A DNA stretch of 64,000 nt from a virus. The stretch covers positions 62,001-126,000 of IMG/VR virus record IMGVR_UViG_3300044998_001357. The stretch is one strand, 5' to 3'. Shown here piece by piece: positions 1 through 7,863 of the stretch. Position 1 is the first letter of the stretch. The number at the start of each line of letters is the position of its first letter. A program made the translations under genes and the position numbers. Under the pieces are notes generated by a model, which worked only from the letters and a program-made list of their open reading frames with translations, searched no databases and was not told where the DNA came from.

Positions 1-817
1 GGTAGACCGCGAGTACACCGGTCCGATACATCGTTTCCACAATAGAAACACAGAAATACTTGTTACTCCTAATCATAGAATGGTTTGCTTTAATAAAGCC
101 GGCGAGTACATTGTGACCACTGCCGAAAACCTCTCTGTGCGAAACACCAATCTGTTTCTTCCCGAGGCGGGTCGGCTGGTCGGCGATGGCGCTACCGAAC
201 TGTCGTTCGAAGAACGGTTGCGTGTGGCCATCCAGGCCGATGGTAATCGCCCAACGACGGGCCGGCGACCGCGATTGGGAGATGGGTCCGGGGTTGAATA
301 CGAAATCCGTATTAGCGAGCCACGCAAGGTCGAGCGACTAGACTGGATTCTTTCCAATCTTCCTGCGATTGGGTCGTCCAAACGACCCATTCCTTCGCAT
401 CCAGGCATGTTTTGTTACACGATTGGGATTGATGCAGAATACAACTACAAAGAATTTGACTGGGTTACTCTTGTCGGGAAAACAGCAGAGTGGTGCGAGG
501 ATTTTATTCAAGAACTCGCGGAGTGGGATGGAACACGACCGGCTGGTAAGAAGGTGAAGTATTCCACTACCAATCGGGCAGCCGCCGACGTGGCTCAGAT
601 GGTTGGGGTCGGAGCGGGTTACCGAGTTCACCTTGGAACCTACACGGATAAGCGCAAGGATGTGTATATCGTCTCTTTCACTTGCAATAGAGAGCGGGTT
701 AACTTGCCGTCGCTTAAGAGGGAGGTGGTGGACTACTCGGGGTGGGTGCGATGTGTGACGGTTCCTTCAGGTGCCATCATTACCCGGTATAATGACCAGA
801 CTTTTATTGCCGGCAAC
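1..817 (+). other. Intein in NrdB with LAGLIDADG-type endonuclease, 5'-partial
   Basis: Protein-splicing element. The start of the window reads through a splicing block (VTPNHRM, about 62-82). The C-terminal splice junction is FIAGN|C at 815-820, with Asn as last intein residue and Cys +1 as the first extein residue. The penultimate residue is Gly, not the usual His. Between these blocks are two LAGLIDADG-like segments: RLRVAIQADG (near 220-245) and FIQELAEWDG (near 502-532). Both end in the expected acidic residue, so the homing endonuclease looks intact. The intein in nrdA is clearly related (same block order, similar YSTTNR and YSTDRE segments). The N-terminal splicing Cys/Ser lies outside the window. 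Confidence 0.9.
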
Positions 818-1501
818 TGTGAGGTGCGCCATGCGGATGCTTATTCTCATCTCCTGGAAATTCTGGGCCTGAATACTGACTTTGAGTTATTACTCAAAAT
901 TCCAGAGATGCAGGGACGGGTGGAATATCTAGGTGAGTCTGTTCGGAGTGGACCCACCAATTCTGATTTCGCTTCTACATTGTCACTCTTCTCTCTTTTT
1001 GTAGAGAATGTGTCGTTATTTGGACAGTTTCTTGTGGTGAAAAGTATCAACAAGCATCGAAACTTGTTGAAAGATATTGACAATGTCATTCAGGCCACTC
1101 AACAGGAAGAGACTATTCACGCTCGGTTTGGGGCGTTTTTGGTCAATCTTATCAAGGCTGAGCACCCCGAGTGGTTTAACGATGATTTTGTCGTCCGTGT
1201 GCGTGAGGCGTGTCTGCGTGCGTATAAGTATGAGCATGCAATCATAAATTGGATTTATTCCGGCGGTGACCTTCCCTACCTTCCTCGCGAGGACATTTTT
1301 ACGTTCCTGCAGCACCGCTTCAACACCAGCCTGGCGATGATTGGTATCGAACCTCTCTTCGAGGTGGACCAGGCCCGGCTCGATAAAACCTTCTGGTTTG
1401 ATGAGGAAGTCCTGACCGAAACCCGAACCGACTTCTTCCACAAACGACCTGTCTCCTATTCCAAGCACAATAAGCCCGTGAATGCGGAGGATTTGTTCTA
1501 A
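1..1501 (+). CDS. nrdB: Ribonucleotide reductase class I small (beta) subunit, intein-containing, 5'-partial
   Basis: The beta subunit carries the metal/radical cofactor that activates NrdA for making deoxynucleotides. The frame is open from base 2, so the N-extein and the start of the intein lie outside the window; the ATG at 80 is internal. The mature C-extein starts at 818 with C-EVRHADAYSHLLEILGLN, the EVRH metal-binding helix typical of NrdB, and runs 227 residues to the stop. A second metal helix shows as QEETIHARFG (about 1105-1135). The C-terminus ends NAEDLF, as expected for the tail that docks on the alpha subunit. The intein sits inside the conserved metal-site motif, a common intein position. 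The stop overlaps the ATG of nrdA (TAATG), so the two are translationally coupled. Identity is clear; the missing 5' end prevents a full-length check. Confidence 0.93.
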   Translation, partial: VDREYTGPIHRFHNRNTEILVTPNHRMVCFNKAGEYIVTTAENLSVRNTNLFLPEAGRLVGDGATELSFEERLRVAIQADGNRPTTGRRPRLGDGSGVEYEIRISEPRKVERLDWILSNLPAIGSSKRPIPSHPGMFCYTIGIDAEYNYKEFDWVTLVGKTAEWCEDFIQELAEWDGTRPAGKKVKYSTTNRAAADVAQMVGVGAGYRVHLGTYTDKRKDVYIVSFTCNRERVNLPSLKREVVDYSGWVRCVTVPSGAIITRYNDQTFIAGNCEVRHADAYSHLLEILGLNTDFELLLKIPEMQGRVEYLGESVRSGPTNSDFASTLSLFSLFVENVSLFGQFLVVKSINKHRNLLKDIDNVIQATQQEETIHARFGAFLVNLIKAEHPEWFNDDFVVRVREACLRAYKYEHAIINWIYSGGDLPYLPREDIFTFLQHRFNTSLAMIGIEPLFEVDQARLDKTFWFDEEVLTETRTDFFHKRPVSYSKHNKPVNAEDLF

Positions 1502-4092
1502 TGAGCGCAGAGTATATCTGGTACACTGAATATACGCATAAGTTCATGAATGCGGGGAGTGGCTACCTTCTGTCCGGTGAGAACGTGGATGAACGCGTTT
1601 GGGAAATCTGTAACACCGCCGAGAAGCGTCTGAAGAAACCGGGCTTCGCCAAGAAGTTCCGTTCATACTTCCAGAGGGGTTGGTACTCGTTTTCAACCCC
1701 CATCTGGGCCAACTTTGGCACCGACCGGGGTTTGCCAATCAGTTGTTATAATTCGCATATCTCGGATTCAATTGATTCGATTCTGGGACATGCGCACGCC
1801 GAAATTGCCATGATGACCAAGTTGGGTGGCGGCACTTCGGCTTACTACGGTGAGGTGCGTGGTCGTGGTGAACCCATTCAGGGAGGCAAAAACGGCCAGT
1901 CTTTTGGCTCGGTCCATTTCGCCAAACATCACGAGTCGCTGATTCAGACCTGCTCGCAGGGCAGTTGCTACGCCGAGGGAACGGAAGTTCTGACCGACCG
2001 GGGATATGTCGATTTTCGCTATGTGAGGCCGACCGACAAATTGGCTCAACTTGACGACCGGAACCGCGTCTCGTTCACGAGCGACTACGAGTTGGTCCGA
2101 AACCCGTTTCGCGGGAACCTGAAAGTTCTGCGACTGAAGAAGCAGGGTGATGTGGTTTGCCGGGTAACGCCGAATCACCGAATGGTGGTGACTCGGCTAA
2201 AGATGGAAGCGCAGCAGCGGTACTGGCCCAACAACACCGAAATCGTCGCAGCTGCTGACCTTAAAGTCCATAGAGGTAATCGCATCCCAGCCGCCGGACA
2301 TCTTGCACAAGGCTCTCGACCTTTCACCTTTGCCGACCGCTTCCGGGTTGCGTTCCAGGCTAATGGGAAAAACGACAGCAACACCATCCGCTTCCGGCTT
2401 AAGAAGACCGGCAAGGTCAAGCGACTATTGTGGATTGCGTCTGGTCTTGGGGTCGAGTGCCGCATGACCAAAACCAACAGCATCACAGACCTGGTTTTCG
2501 ACCACTCGCCCGACCTAAAGGTCGCCAAGTTCTCGGATTGGGTGTCGCTAGCCGACATCGACAAGCAGTGGGCAGTCGACTTCCTGGATGAGCTAGGGCG
2601 ATGGGGTACTCAGACGGGCGAACGGGTCAATTACTATAGCACCGACCGAGAGAATGTCGATTTCGTCCAGGCGGTAGCCTCTATTTGTGGTCGCAAGACC
2701 CGACTGTCCGTTCGTCCGGCTAACGGCGCTCGTCGTCCGCTCTATAAGCTGACCATCGTCGAACAGGACTACCGCTCGGGCGAATCGCTTACGATTGAAG
2801 ATGAGCTGTACGACGGAACCGTCTACTGCGCGGTTGTTCCGCATGGGCGGCTACTAGTGAGGACCAACGGCCAGGTTACGGTCTGCGGCAACACGCGACG
2901 AGGGAACTTCGCGGGCTACTGGCCCATCGACCACCCGGATATTATGGAGGTCTTGCGTATCAAGACCGATGGTTTCCCCATTCAGCACATCTTTTCCGGA
3001 GTGTGTGTGGGCGACCAGTGGCTGACCGATATGGTCAACGGCGACAGGGTCAAACGGGAAGTCTGGGCAGAGGTGATTCGGGCTCGCCAGAACACCGGCA
3101 TTCCCTACATCCTGTTTATTGATACGGTTAATCGCGCCCGGCCGCAGTGGTACAAGGACCAGAACCTGGTGGTCAAATCCAGTAATCTTTGTGTTGAGAC
3201 GACCCCCACCTCCAACGAGGAGGAGTCCTTTGTTTGTGACCTCTCCAGTATGAATGTTCGGTACTTCCTAGAGTGGAAAGATACCGACGCCCCTTATCTC
3301 ATGACCTACTTCCTGGATGCGGTCATGAGCGAGTTCATCGAGAAGGCGTCGAGCATTCCCTATATGGAACGCGCGGTGCGTTACGCCGCGAGACATCGTT
3401 CGCTCGGCGTTGGCTGGTTTGGTTGGCATCACCTGCTCCAAAGTCAGATGATTCCGTTTGAGGGGATGGAGGCCAAGAATCTCAATTCGTTGGTGGCACG
3501 AACCATCCAGCGGGGCTGTATCCAGGCCAGCGAGGATATGGCTCGCGAGTATGGCGAACCCGAGGTGACCAAGGGTTACGGTCGACGACATGCGCTGCTC
3601 CAGGCGATTGCTCCCACCACCTCCTCGGCGTTTATTATCAATCAAACGTCGGAGAGTATCGAGCCGTTGGTGAGCAACTATGAGGTCAAAGACCTTGCCA
3701 AGGGAAAGTTCACGGTTCGCAATCCCTATCTGACAGAGGTTCTCAAAGCCTACGGCAAGGACGACCGTGGAACCTGGCAGTCGATTCTGGAGCGCGGTGG
3801 TAGTGTGCAACACCTTTCTTTCCTGACCCAGCGGGAGCGAGAGGTGTTTAAGACATTCCCGGAAATCTCCCAGCTGGAAATCGTTCAGCAGGCAGCCCAG
3901 CGTCAGCAGTACATCGACCAGGGTCAGTCGCTCAATCTGTTCTTGACCCCCAATGTCCCCACCAAGGAGGTGAACCAACTGCTCCTGGAAGGCTGGCGCA
4001 GTGGGGTGAAGAGCTTCTACTACAACAAGGGCCTCAATGCCGCACAACAACTCACAAGAAGCGTTCTTTCCTGTACTTCCTGTGAGGCTTGA
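1501..4092 (+). CDS. nrdA: Ribonucleotide reductase class I large (alpha) subunit with intein
   Basis: This is the catalytic subunit that reduces ribonucleotides to deoxyribonucleotides. The 863-residue precursor becomes about 554 residues after removal of the 309-residue intein. Visible marks: ISCYNSHISDS (first redox Cys), the GGGTSAYYGEVRGRG substrate loop, QGS/TRRGNFAGYWPIDHPDI (intein insertion point), SSNLCVETTP with the active-site NxCxE, the YY radical-transfer dyad in KSFYYNKG, and the C-terminal CTSCEA thiol pair. The N-terminus is short, with no ATP-cone, so dATP feedback through a cone is not expected. The ATG at 1501 overlaps the nrdB stop. All catalytic residues are present, so the enzyme should be active once spliced. 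Confidence 0.96.
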   Translation: MSAEYIWYTEYTHKFMNAGSGYLLSGENVDERVWEICNTAEKRLKKPGFAKKFRSYFQRGWYSFSTPIWANFGTDRGLPISCYNSHISDSIDSILGHAHAEIAMMTKLGGGTSAYYGEVRGRGEPIQGGKNGQSFGSVHFAKHHESLIQTCSQGSCYAEGTEVLTDRGYVDFRYVRPTDKLAQLDDRNRVSFTSDYELVRNPFRGNLKVLRLKKQGDVVCRVTPNHRMVVTRLKMEAQQRYWPNNTEIVAAADLKVHRGNRIPAAGHLAQGSRPFTFADRFRVAFQANGKNDSNTIRFRLKKTGKVKRLLWIASGLGVECRMTKTNSITDLVFDHSPDLKVAKFSDWVSLADIDKQWAVDFLDELGRWGTQTGERVNYYSTDRENVDFVQAVASICGRKTRLSVRPANGARRPLYKLTIVEQDYRSGESLTIEDELYDGTVYCAVVPHGRLLVRTNGQVTVCGNTRRGNFAGYWPIDHPDIMEVLRIKTDGFPIQHIFSGVCVGDQWLTDMVNGDRVKREVWAEVIRARQNTGIPYILFIDTVNRARPQWYKDQNLVVKSSNLCVETTPTSNEEESFVCDLSSMNVRYFLEWKDTDAPYLMTYFLDAVMSEFIEKASSIPYMERAVRYAARHRSLGVGWFGWHHLLQSQMIPFEGMEAKNLNSLVARTIQRGCIQASEDMAREYGEPEVTKGYGRRHALLQAIAPTTSSAFIINQTSESIEPLVSNYEVKDLAKGKFTVRNPYLTEVLKAYGKDDRGTWQSILERGGSVQHLSFLTQREREVFKTFPEISQLEIVQQAAQRQQYIDQGQSLNLFLTPNVPTKEVNQLLLEGWRSGVKSFYYNKGLNAAQQLTRSVLSCTSCEA
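1966..2892 (+). other. Intein in NrdA, splicing blocks present, endonuclease apparently decayed
   Basis: The 309-residue intein starts at Cys156 (CYAEGTEVLT) and ends VTVCGN before Thr465 of the extein (TRRGNFAG). The block VTPNHRM is identical to that of the NrdB intein. The penultimate residue is Gly. The two endonuclease segments are recognisable but altered: FRVAFQANGK has Asn where the NrdB intein has Asp (QADG), and FLDELGRWGTQ lacks the Asp seen in EWDG. Both putative metal-binding acidic residues are therefore lost, while the splicing residues (Cys1, terminal Asn, Thr+1) remain. This fits an intein that can still splice but has probably lost homing activity. Confidence 0.9.
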
Positions 4093-4120
4093 CGTTTCTT
4101 TATTTGCGGCGATAGTCAAT

Positions 4121-4143
4121 TACCCCTAAGACCTTTTGGGGTA
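4121..4143 (+). terminator. Hairpin downstream of nrdA
   Basis: TACCCC (4121-4126) pairs with GGGGTA (4138-4143) across an 11-base loop and is followed by CTTTATA. It lies 29 bases after the nrdA stop. The run of T is weak, so this is only a possible terminator or mRNA 3' end structure. Confidence 0.35.
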
Positions 4144-4179
4144 CTTTATATGGGTTTCCAGGGGCGAAGGAACGCTCCT

Positions 4180-4204
4180 GGGGACCATCGAGGCCCCTTT
4201 CTTT
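4180..4204 (+). terminator. Rho-independent terminator-like hairpin before the 4205 gene
   Basis: GGGG(A)CC at 4180-4186 pairs with GGCCCC at 4192-4197 across a five-base loop and is followed directly by TTTCTTT. It ends just before the ATG at 4205. It would end the nrdBA transcript. If so, the next gene needs its own promoter or is read through; no Shine-Dalgarno is visible between the hairpin and that ATG. Confidence 0.5.
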
Positions 4205-5239
4205 ATGGACCCACAAAAACTACATTCGCTTCGACATCCCAATGTGCCTTTCACCGCTTCGCAGTGGTCTGAAGGCCAGACACTACACGTTGCGGCCGTT
4301 TACTCCAATCCGGTTCGCTGGCGTACCCGACGGCAACTCTTTCTGGATTTTCGCCGGCATATGGAGTCGTGCCCCAATGTGCGGCTTTACGTGGGCGAAA
4401 TCGCCTACGGTGAGCGACCATTTGAGGTGACGCGACCAGACCATCCCTATGATTTTCAGTTTCGCTCCACCCACGAATTATGGCATAAAGAAAATCTCAT
4501 TAATCTGGTGGTCCAACGCTTTGCACCCGACTGGCAGTACGGGGCCTATGTCGACGGCGACGTGGTGATGACCCGTTATGACTGGGCCCTGGAGTCCATC
4601 CATCTGCTTCAGCACTATGACTGGCTGCAGCTTTTTAGCCATTATTGCGACCTGGGCCCCAAACATGAGCCGTTGCGAATCACACCCAGTTTTATGCAGC
4701 GGTGGACCACGGGAGACCTAACCCGTGAGGAATCGAAACGGCTTTACCGTGGCGAACCATATGTGGTGGGGGACGGACCGGCCAAACGTCCCGGAGCGGC
4801 GGCAACGGGACTGGCCTGGGCCTTTCGTCGCAACTCTTTTGAGGCCTGTGGAGGGCTTCTGGATACCTGCGTGGTCGGTTCAGGAGACTGGCACATGGCC
4901 TTTGGACTGATTGGCCTGCCCGATGAACACCCCCAGACGCCCGAGCTCCAGCATTGCGGTAGGGCGTATGCCGAGTCGATTCGCATCTGGCAAAACCGTG
5001 CCTCGCGTGCGGTGCGCGGCAACGTCGGGGTGCTCGATTGCCTAGCGGTGCATCACTATCACGGCCGCAAGGACCAGCGTGGCTACAGCTGGCGCTGGCA
5101 GATTTTACGCGATAATGATTTTGACCCCCGTCAGGACATCTTTCGGGATTACCAGGGGTTGTGGCAACTCCATGACCACAAACCCCAGTTGCGCGATGCG
5201 ATTCGCGCGTATTTTCGTGGACGCAATGAGGACGTATGA
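4205..5239 (+). CDS. Putative glycosyltransferase (GT-A-like)
   Basis: 344 residues. After about 25 residues the chain enters a Rossmann-like start (HVAAVYSNPVRWRTRR), then carries AYVDGDVVMTRYDWA, a D-x-D type motif of nucleotide-sugar-dependent glycosyltransferases, and later a GSGDWHMAFG segment and HHYHGRK near the C-terminus, a pattern common in GT families acting on polysaccharides. No signal peptide or membrane segment is seen. The frame could be extended to a TTG at 4136, but that would run through the terminator-like hairpin, so ATG 4205 is preferred; it lacks a clear Shine-Dalgarno, so the start is uncertain. It lies far from the main glycan island and may modify a virion protein or a host surface sugar. 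The acceptor cannot be told. Confidence 0.6.
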   Translation: MDPQKLHSLRHPNVPFTASQWSEGQTLHVAAVYSNPVRWRTRRQLFLDFRRHMESCPNVRLYVGEIAYGERPFEVTRPDHPYDFQFRSTHELWHKENLINLVVQRFAPDWQYGAYVDGDVVMTRYDWALESIHLLQHYDWLQLFSHYCDLGPKHEPLRITPSFMQRWTTGDLTREESKRLYRGEPYVVGDGPAKRPGAAATGLAWAFRRNSFEACGGLLDTCVVGSGDWHMAFGLIGLPDEHPQTPELQHCGRAYAESIRIWQNRASRAVRGNVGVLDCLAVHHYHGRKDQRGYSWRWQILRDNDFDPRQDIFRDYQGLWQLHDHKPQLRDAIRAYFRGRNEDV

Positions 5240-5330
5240 TGACGCCGCAATAGAAGCTGATTCAGATTATCGCTCCGCCGGGGTGGTGTTTGCTCTTTTT
5301 CTTGGGTCAAAAGAAGCGGTTGCCGAGTAA
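5228..5330 (+). CDS. Possible 34-residue ORF
   Basis: ATG at 5228 overlaps the end of the preceding gene by 12 bases and gives a short protein (MRTYDDAAIEADSDYRS...) ending KEAVAE. It sits in an otherwise empty 120-base gap. There is no motif, and the Shine-Dalgarno (GGAC) is weak. It could equally be non-coding leader of the 5360 gene. Confidence 0.25.
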
Positions 5331-5359
5331 TACTCTTTAGCTAAATCCGGGAGTAACCG

Positions 5360-5788
5360 ATGCCGACCTATCCCTACCACTGCGAAGCCTGTGGAAAAGA
5401 GTTTGATGAATTTCGTTTCATGAACGAACCCGCTCCCGAAGTGTGTCCTTACTGCGGGGTCCGGGGCCGGCTTCGTCAAATTTTCCATGGCGGCGAGGTG
5501 GTGGGGATGGTTCGTGGCTACGAGAACGCCAAGACGTTCGGGCAGGTGGCCGAACTCAATGCCAAGCGTATGGGCAAGGAACAGCTGGACAGGATGCGGG
5601 AAGAAGCCAATCAAAAATCTCCCTTCACCGGAAAACTTCCCGATGGCGCTCGGGTTAACGAGCGCAAGTCCGAAGAGGTTCCCATCTGGCGGGACGGTTC
5701 GCTGGGCAACAAGCCTATGAGCAAGCCGCTGGATATGAAAAAAGTGAAGAATGTAGAGAAATATATTCATACAGGAGAAATGGGATGA
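5360..5788 (+). CDS. FmdB-type zinc-ribbon protein
   Basis: 142 residues. The first 40 residues match the FmdB/Zinc_ribbon_8 pattern: MPTYPYHCEACGKEFDEF followed by CPYCGVRGRLRQIF, a CxxC...CxxC zinc ribbon. In bacteria such proteins are regulator-like and poorly understood. The rest is charged and helix-rich (QLDRMREEANQ), with no recognised domain, and the C-terminal part is Lys/Met-rich. A GGGAG-type ribosome site precedes the ATG. The stop overlaps the next ATG (ATGA), starting a tightly coupled run of small genes to 7338. Zinc binding is likely from the cysteine pairs; the role in the phage is unknown. Confidence 0.75.
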   Translation: MPTYPYHCEACGKEFDEFRFMNEPAPEVCPYCGVRGRLRQIFHGGEVVGMVRGYENAKTFGQVAELNAKRMGKEQLDRMREEANQKSPFTGKLPDGARVNERKSEEVPIWRDGSLGNKPMSKPLDMKKVKNVEKYIHTGEMG

Positions 5789-6009
5789 ACCTTCTTGAGC
5801 AGGTGGTGCAAGGAAGTGATGAGGCTCCTCACAAGGCGATTATCTGGATTCGTGCCGAGGTGTACGACCTAACCAGGACTGGCGAGTGTTCGGGGAATCC
5901 TCGCTATGGAATCAACCCCTTTGCCATTGAGATTGAGGGGTCCAACAAACCCGAAGTGATTCGGCGACTGAACGAGAGGCTTGAGCAAATCAAGACCAGT
6001 CATGGATGA
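5785..6009 (+). CDS. Hypothetical small protein
   Basis: 74 residues starting at an ATGA overlap with the zinc-ribbon gene. The predicted pattern is beta (KAIIWIRAEVYDL) then an Asn/Gly turn, beta (FAIEIEG) and a C-terminal helix (EVIRRLNERLEQIK), a compact alpha/beta fold. No known family is recognised. It is coupled on both sides, overlapping the 6002 start by eight bases, which supports expression as part of the small-gene operon. Confidence 0.6.
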   Translation: MNLLEQVVQGSDEAPHKAIIWIRAEVYDLTRTGECSGNPRYGINPFAIEIEGSNKPEVIRRLNERLEQIKTSHG

Positions 6010-6304
6010 GTACATTAAGTGTTCATCTTGTAACGCAATTCTCATGCATATTCTTCGCACGCGTCCCCAGGAACCGGAAATCTGGAGACTGCGTGCAACC
6101 TGCCCTTTTTGCGGCGATAGGTCGTTTATCGTCGATATTAAGGGAGGGTTTTGTCCGGGTGGGTATGGTCGCCCGGTAGAAGGCAGTCCAAGCGATGATT
6201 ATCCCAGTACAGCCATCGACCACTGGGAAATCGAAGATTGTGTCATCACTTTCCACATAAGAAAGGCCGAGGAAAATGCAAAGCCCTGCTACCGAACCGA
6301 CTAA
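6002..6304 (+). CDS. Small zinc-finger protein
   Basis: 100 residues. The cysteine pairs CSSCN (residues about 6-10) and CPFCGD (about 35-40) form a probable four-Cys zinc site, with a further Cys in the Gly-rich segment GGFCPGGYG. The ATG at 6002 is chosen over the upstream TTG at 5981 because it sits at an eight-base overlap with the previous gene, in line with the neighbouring ATGA-type junctions. No known family name can be attached. Several small zinc-binding proteins occur along this arm of the genome, so it may be a host-takeover or regulatory protein, but this is inference. Confidence 0.62.
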   Translation: MDEYIKCSSCNAILMHILRTRPQEPEIWRLRATCPFCGDRSFIVDIKGGFCPGGYGRPVEGSPSDDYPSTAIDHWEIEDCVITFHIRKAEENAKPCYRTD

Positions 6305-6608
6305 GACCAGTTATGGAATTGACGGTACTATCGCGCAGGATAAGGAGCTTATATTCGCACAGACTGTTGTGGACCAACACTCAGGCCGGAAAAGCTACTT
6401 TGTTCGGGTGTCTCGAACCCAGCATGGCTCTCTGCTTAATCCGTATGTCGATGGGTATCTGGAGAGCTACATGCGGGCGAATCATCCTGTGTACGGAGAA
6501 ATGTATCCGTTCAGGTCTGTTGATGAGAAAGTTTTCAACTGTTATCTTGACTTTTTGAGGACGAAAAATCCTCTTCTGTTTATTCACTTACAAAGGATGA
6601 TGACATGA
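6276..6608 (+). CDS. Hypothetical protein
   Basis: 110 residues. The ATG at 6276 has GAGGAAA just upstream and overlaps the previous gene by 29 bases. The N-terminal part is polar, then the sequence alternates predicted beta strands (LIFAQTVVDQ, SYFVRVSR) and aromatic-rich helices (VFNCYLDFLRTKNP). No motif or known family is recognised. A competing frame starting at 6238 is rejected because this frame ends in an ATGA overlap with the next gene and has ordinary codon use. Confidence 0.55.
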   Translation: MQSPATEPTKTSYGIDGTIAQDKELIFAQTVVDQHSGRKSYFVRVSRTQHGSLLNPYVDGYLESYMRANHPVYGEMYPFRSVDEKVFNCYLDFLRTKNPLLFIHLQRMMT

Positions 6609-6919
6609 CCGAGTCGCAGAAGTACTACCTGAATCAGTTTGGCAATCAGCTTCCGCTGGAAGAAATCGTGAAGCACACCGGGCTGACGGCCACCCAGGTG
6701 AAACGATACCTTAAGAAAAACAAGCCGGCGGAAGCCGCTCAGTCTGAGGCAGTTAGTCAGGCCGGCTACCAGGTTCAATCAGGCAATCCCGATGCGCCGG
6801 AACGCTTTGGTTCGCTGGCGATGACTCAGGCCGCGTCTCATCAGGGGGATAATATCAGAAAAGGGAGTAATAATCCCAAGTATCATGATAGTGTTCATAT
6901 TATCAGGCAGAAAAAATGA
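6605..6919 (+). CDS. Small helix-turn-helix-like protein
   Basis: 104 residues. The N-terminal 40 residues (YLNQFGNQLPLEEIVKHTG then TATQVKRYLKKNK) look like a helix-turn-helix: two short helices with a conserved-looking threonine/glycine turn and a basic recognition helix. The remaining 60 residues are low-complexity, rich in Ala, Gln, Ser and Gly, and probably disordered. A DNA-binding role is plausible but not proven. It overlaps neighbours on both sides (ATGA junctions). Autoregulation of the small-gene operon is one possible job. Confidence 0.5.
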   Translation: MTESQKYYLNQFGNQLPLEEIVKHTGLTATQVKRYLKKNKPAEAAQSEAVSQAGYQVQSGNPDAPERFGSLAMTQAASHQGDNIRKGSNNPKYHDSVHIIRQKK

Positions 6920-7338
6920 TTCATGGTGAAGATGACTACACCCGATGTCTGGAGTACGACCAGGGGGTGACCCTGTGGAGGGTTCAGCTGAGCGACGGTC
7001 GAATCATCGTGCAGGACGATGGACGACCCGGTGAGCAAGAGCCGTCTGCGTGGCTTCGGCTTTCTTCCTACCTGAAAGACAATCCTTTCTCGATTGAGCG
7101 ATTCTGGCTACAGTTTCGCTCCCATCATCTGCTCGACATCTTACCCTTGCGAGCTCCTGGCTATTTTTTTAGCAAGGGGCTTGCAGCCAATCTGTCTGGT
7201 TCCATGGTCTCGTTTTACCAACTGGGATTTATCCAGGAAGACCGGCTGATGGTGGGCCGCTGGGTCGTTCCCGATTTGGTGTTTCTAGGATGGGAATCGC
7301 GACCTATTCCAGAAGACTATATGATTTGGTCTAGCTAG
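6916..7338 (+). CDS. Hypothetical protein
   Basis: 140 residues starting at an ATGA overlap. The first third is beta-rich (GVTLWRVQLSDGRIIVQDDG). A Trp/Phe-rich central helix follows (SIERFWLQFRSHHLLDIL), then another beta segment ending MIWSS. No signal peptide, cysteine cluster or known domain is seen. It is the last gene of the small-gene run; a 69-base gap with no visible feature separates it from the replication block. Confidence 0.55.
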   Translation: MIHGEDDYTRCLEYDQGVTLWRVQLSDGRIIVQDDGRPGEQEPSAWLRLSSYLKDNPFSIERFWLQFRSHHLLDILPLRAPGYFFSKGLAANLSGSMVSFYQLGFIQEDRLMVGRWVVPDLVFLGWESRPIPEDYMIWSS

Positions 7339-7407
7339 CAACCTAGCTCTCTTGTGCTTTTAGTGGGCCGGTGTATTTTCTGGTTCTTAGAAGCCAAGGG
7401 AGACACC

Positions 7408-7863
7408 ATGAGCCAAACAGAAAAGCGACCCTATCTCTCCCGGTTTGGTGCGGGGAATATCAGCCCGGTTCAGTGGCTGGCCGAGAGCATGTGCGACCGC
7501 CTGGCTCGCCGGGACAAGGTGACGCTACCCCATCATTTTTGGAATCTGCCACGCTGGGAGAAGCAGTTTGTCTTGCAGACTGTTCACGCAGCCAAGTTAC
7601 TGAAGAGCTACCCCATCGAGTTTATTCTCGCCGCTCTGCGAACCACGCAGGGAAAAACCATCTACAGCCTTGGATTTAGAAGTAAGCTTATTCCCTTAAT
7701 CGAGGAGGAGAAGCGTAAGGATGATTTGATTAAACAAATGGCACAGATAACTAAAGAAGATTATGTTTCTCAAGAGGATGTAAAAGAACTGGCTTCCAAC
7801 GAGGTTGGACGCCCGGGGTTTATTCCCAAGAAAACTCTAATCGGAAAATTGCGAGATGAGTAA
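7408..7863 (+). CDS. Hypothetical helical protein before the recombinase gene
   Basis: 151 residues. ATG 7408 is preceded by AAGGGAGA at good spacing, so the upstream TTG at 7354 is not needed. The chain is mainly helical and basic (MCDRLARRDKV, LLKSYPIEFILAAL), with a charged C-terminal half (EEEKRKDDLIKQMAQ). No catalytic motif is seen. Its stop overlaps the start of the RecA-like gene by eight bases, so it is probably co-translated with it. A helper or loader role in recombination is a guess from position only. Confidence 0.5.
   Translation: MSQTEKRPYLSRFGAGNISPVQWLAESMCDRLARRDKVTLPHHFWNLPRWEKQFVLQTVHAAKLLKSYPIEFILAALRTTQGKTIYSLGFRSKLIPLIEEEKRKDDLIKQMAQITKEDYVSQEDVKELASNEVGRPGFIPKKTLIGKLRDE

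Noticed and set aside
3268-4119. 283-residue ORF on the - strand
   Set aside because: It runs antisense to the catalytic part of nrdA, has no ribosome site and shows no protein motif, so it is a shadow of the strongly conserved gene.
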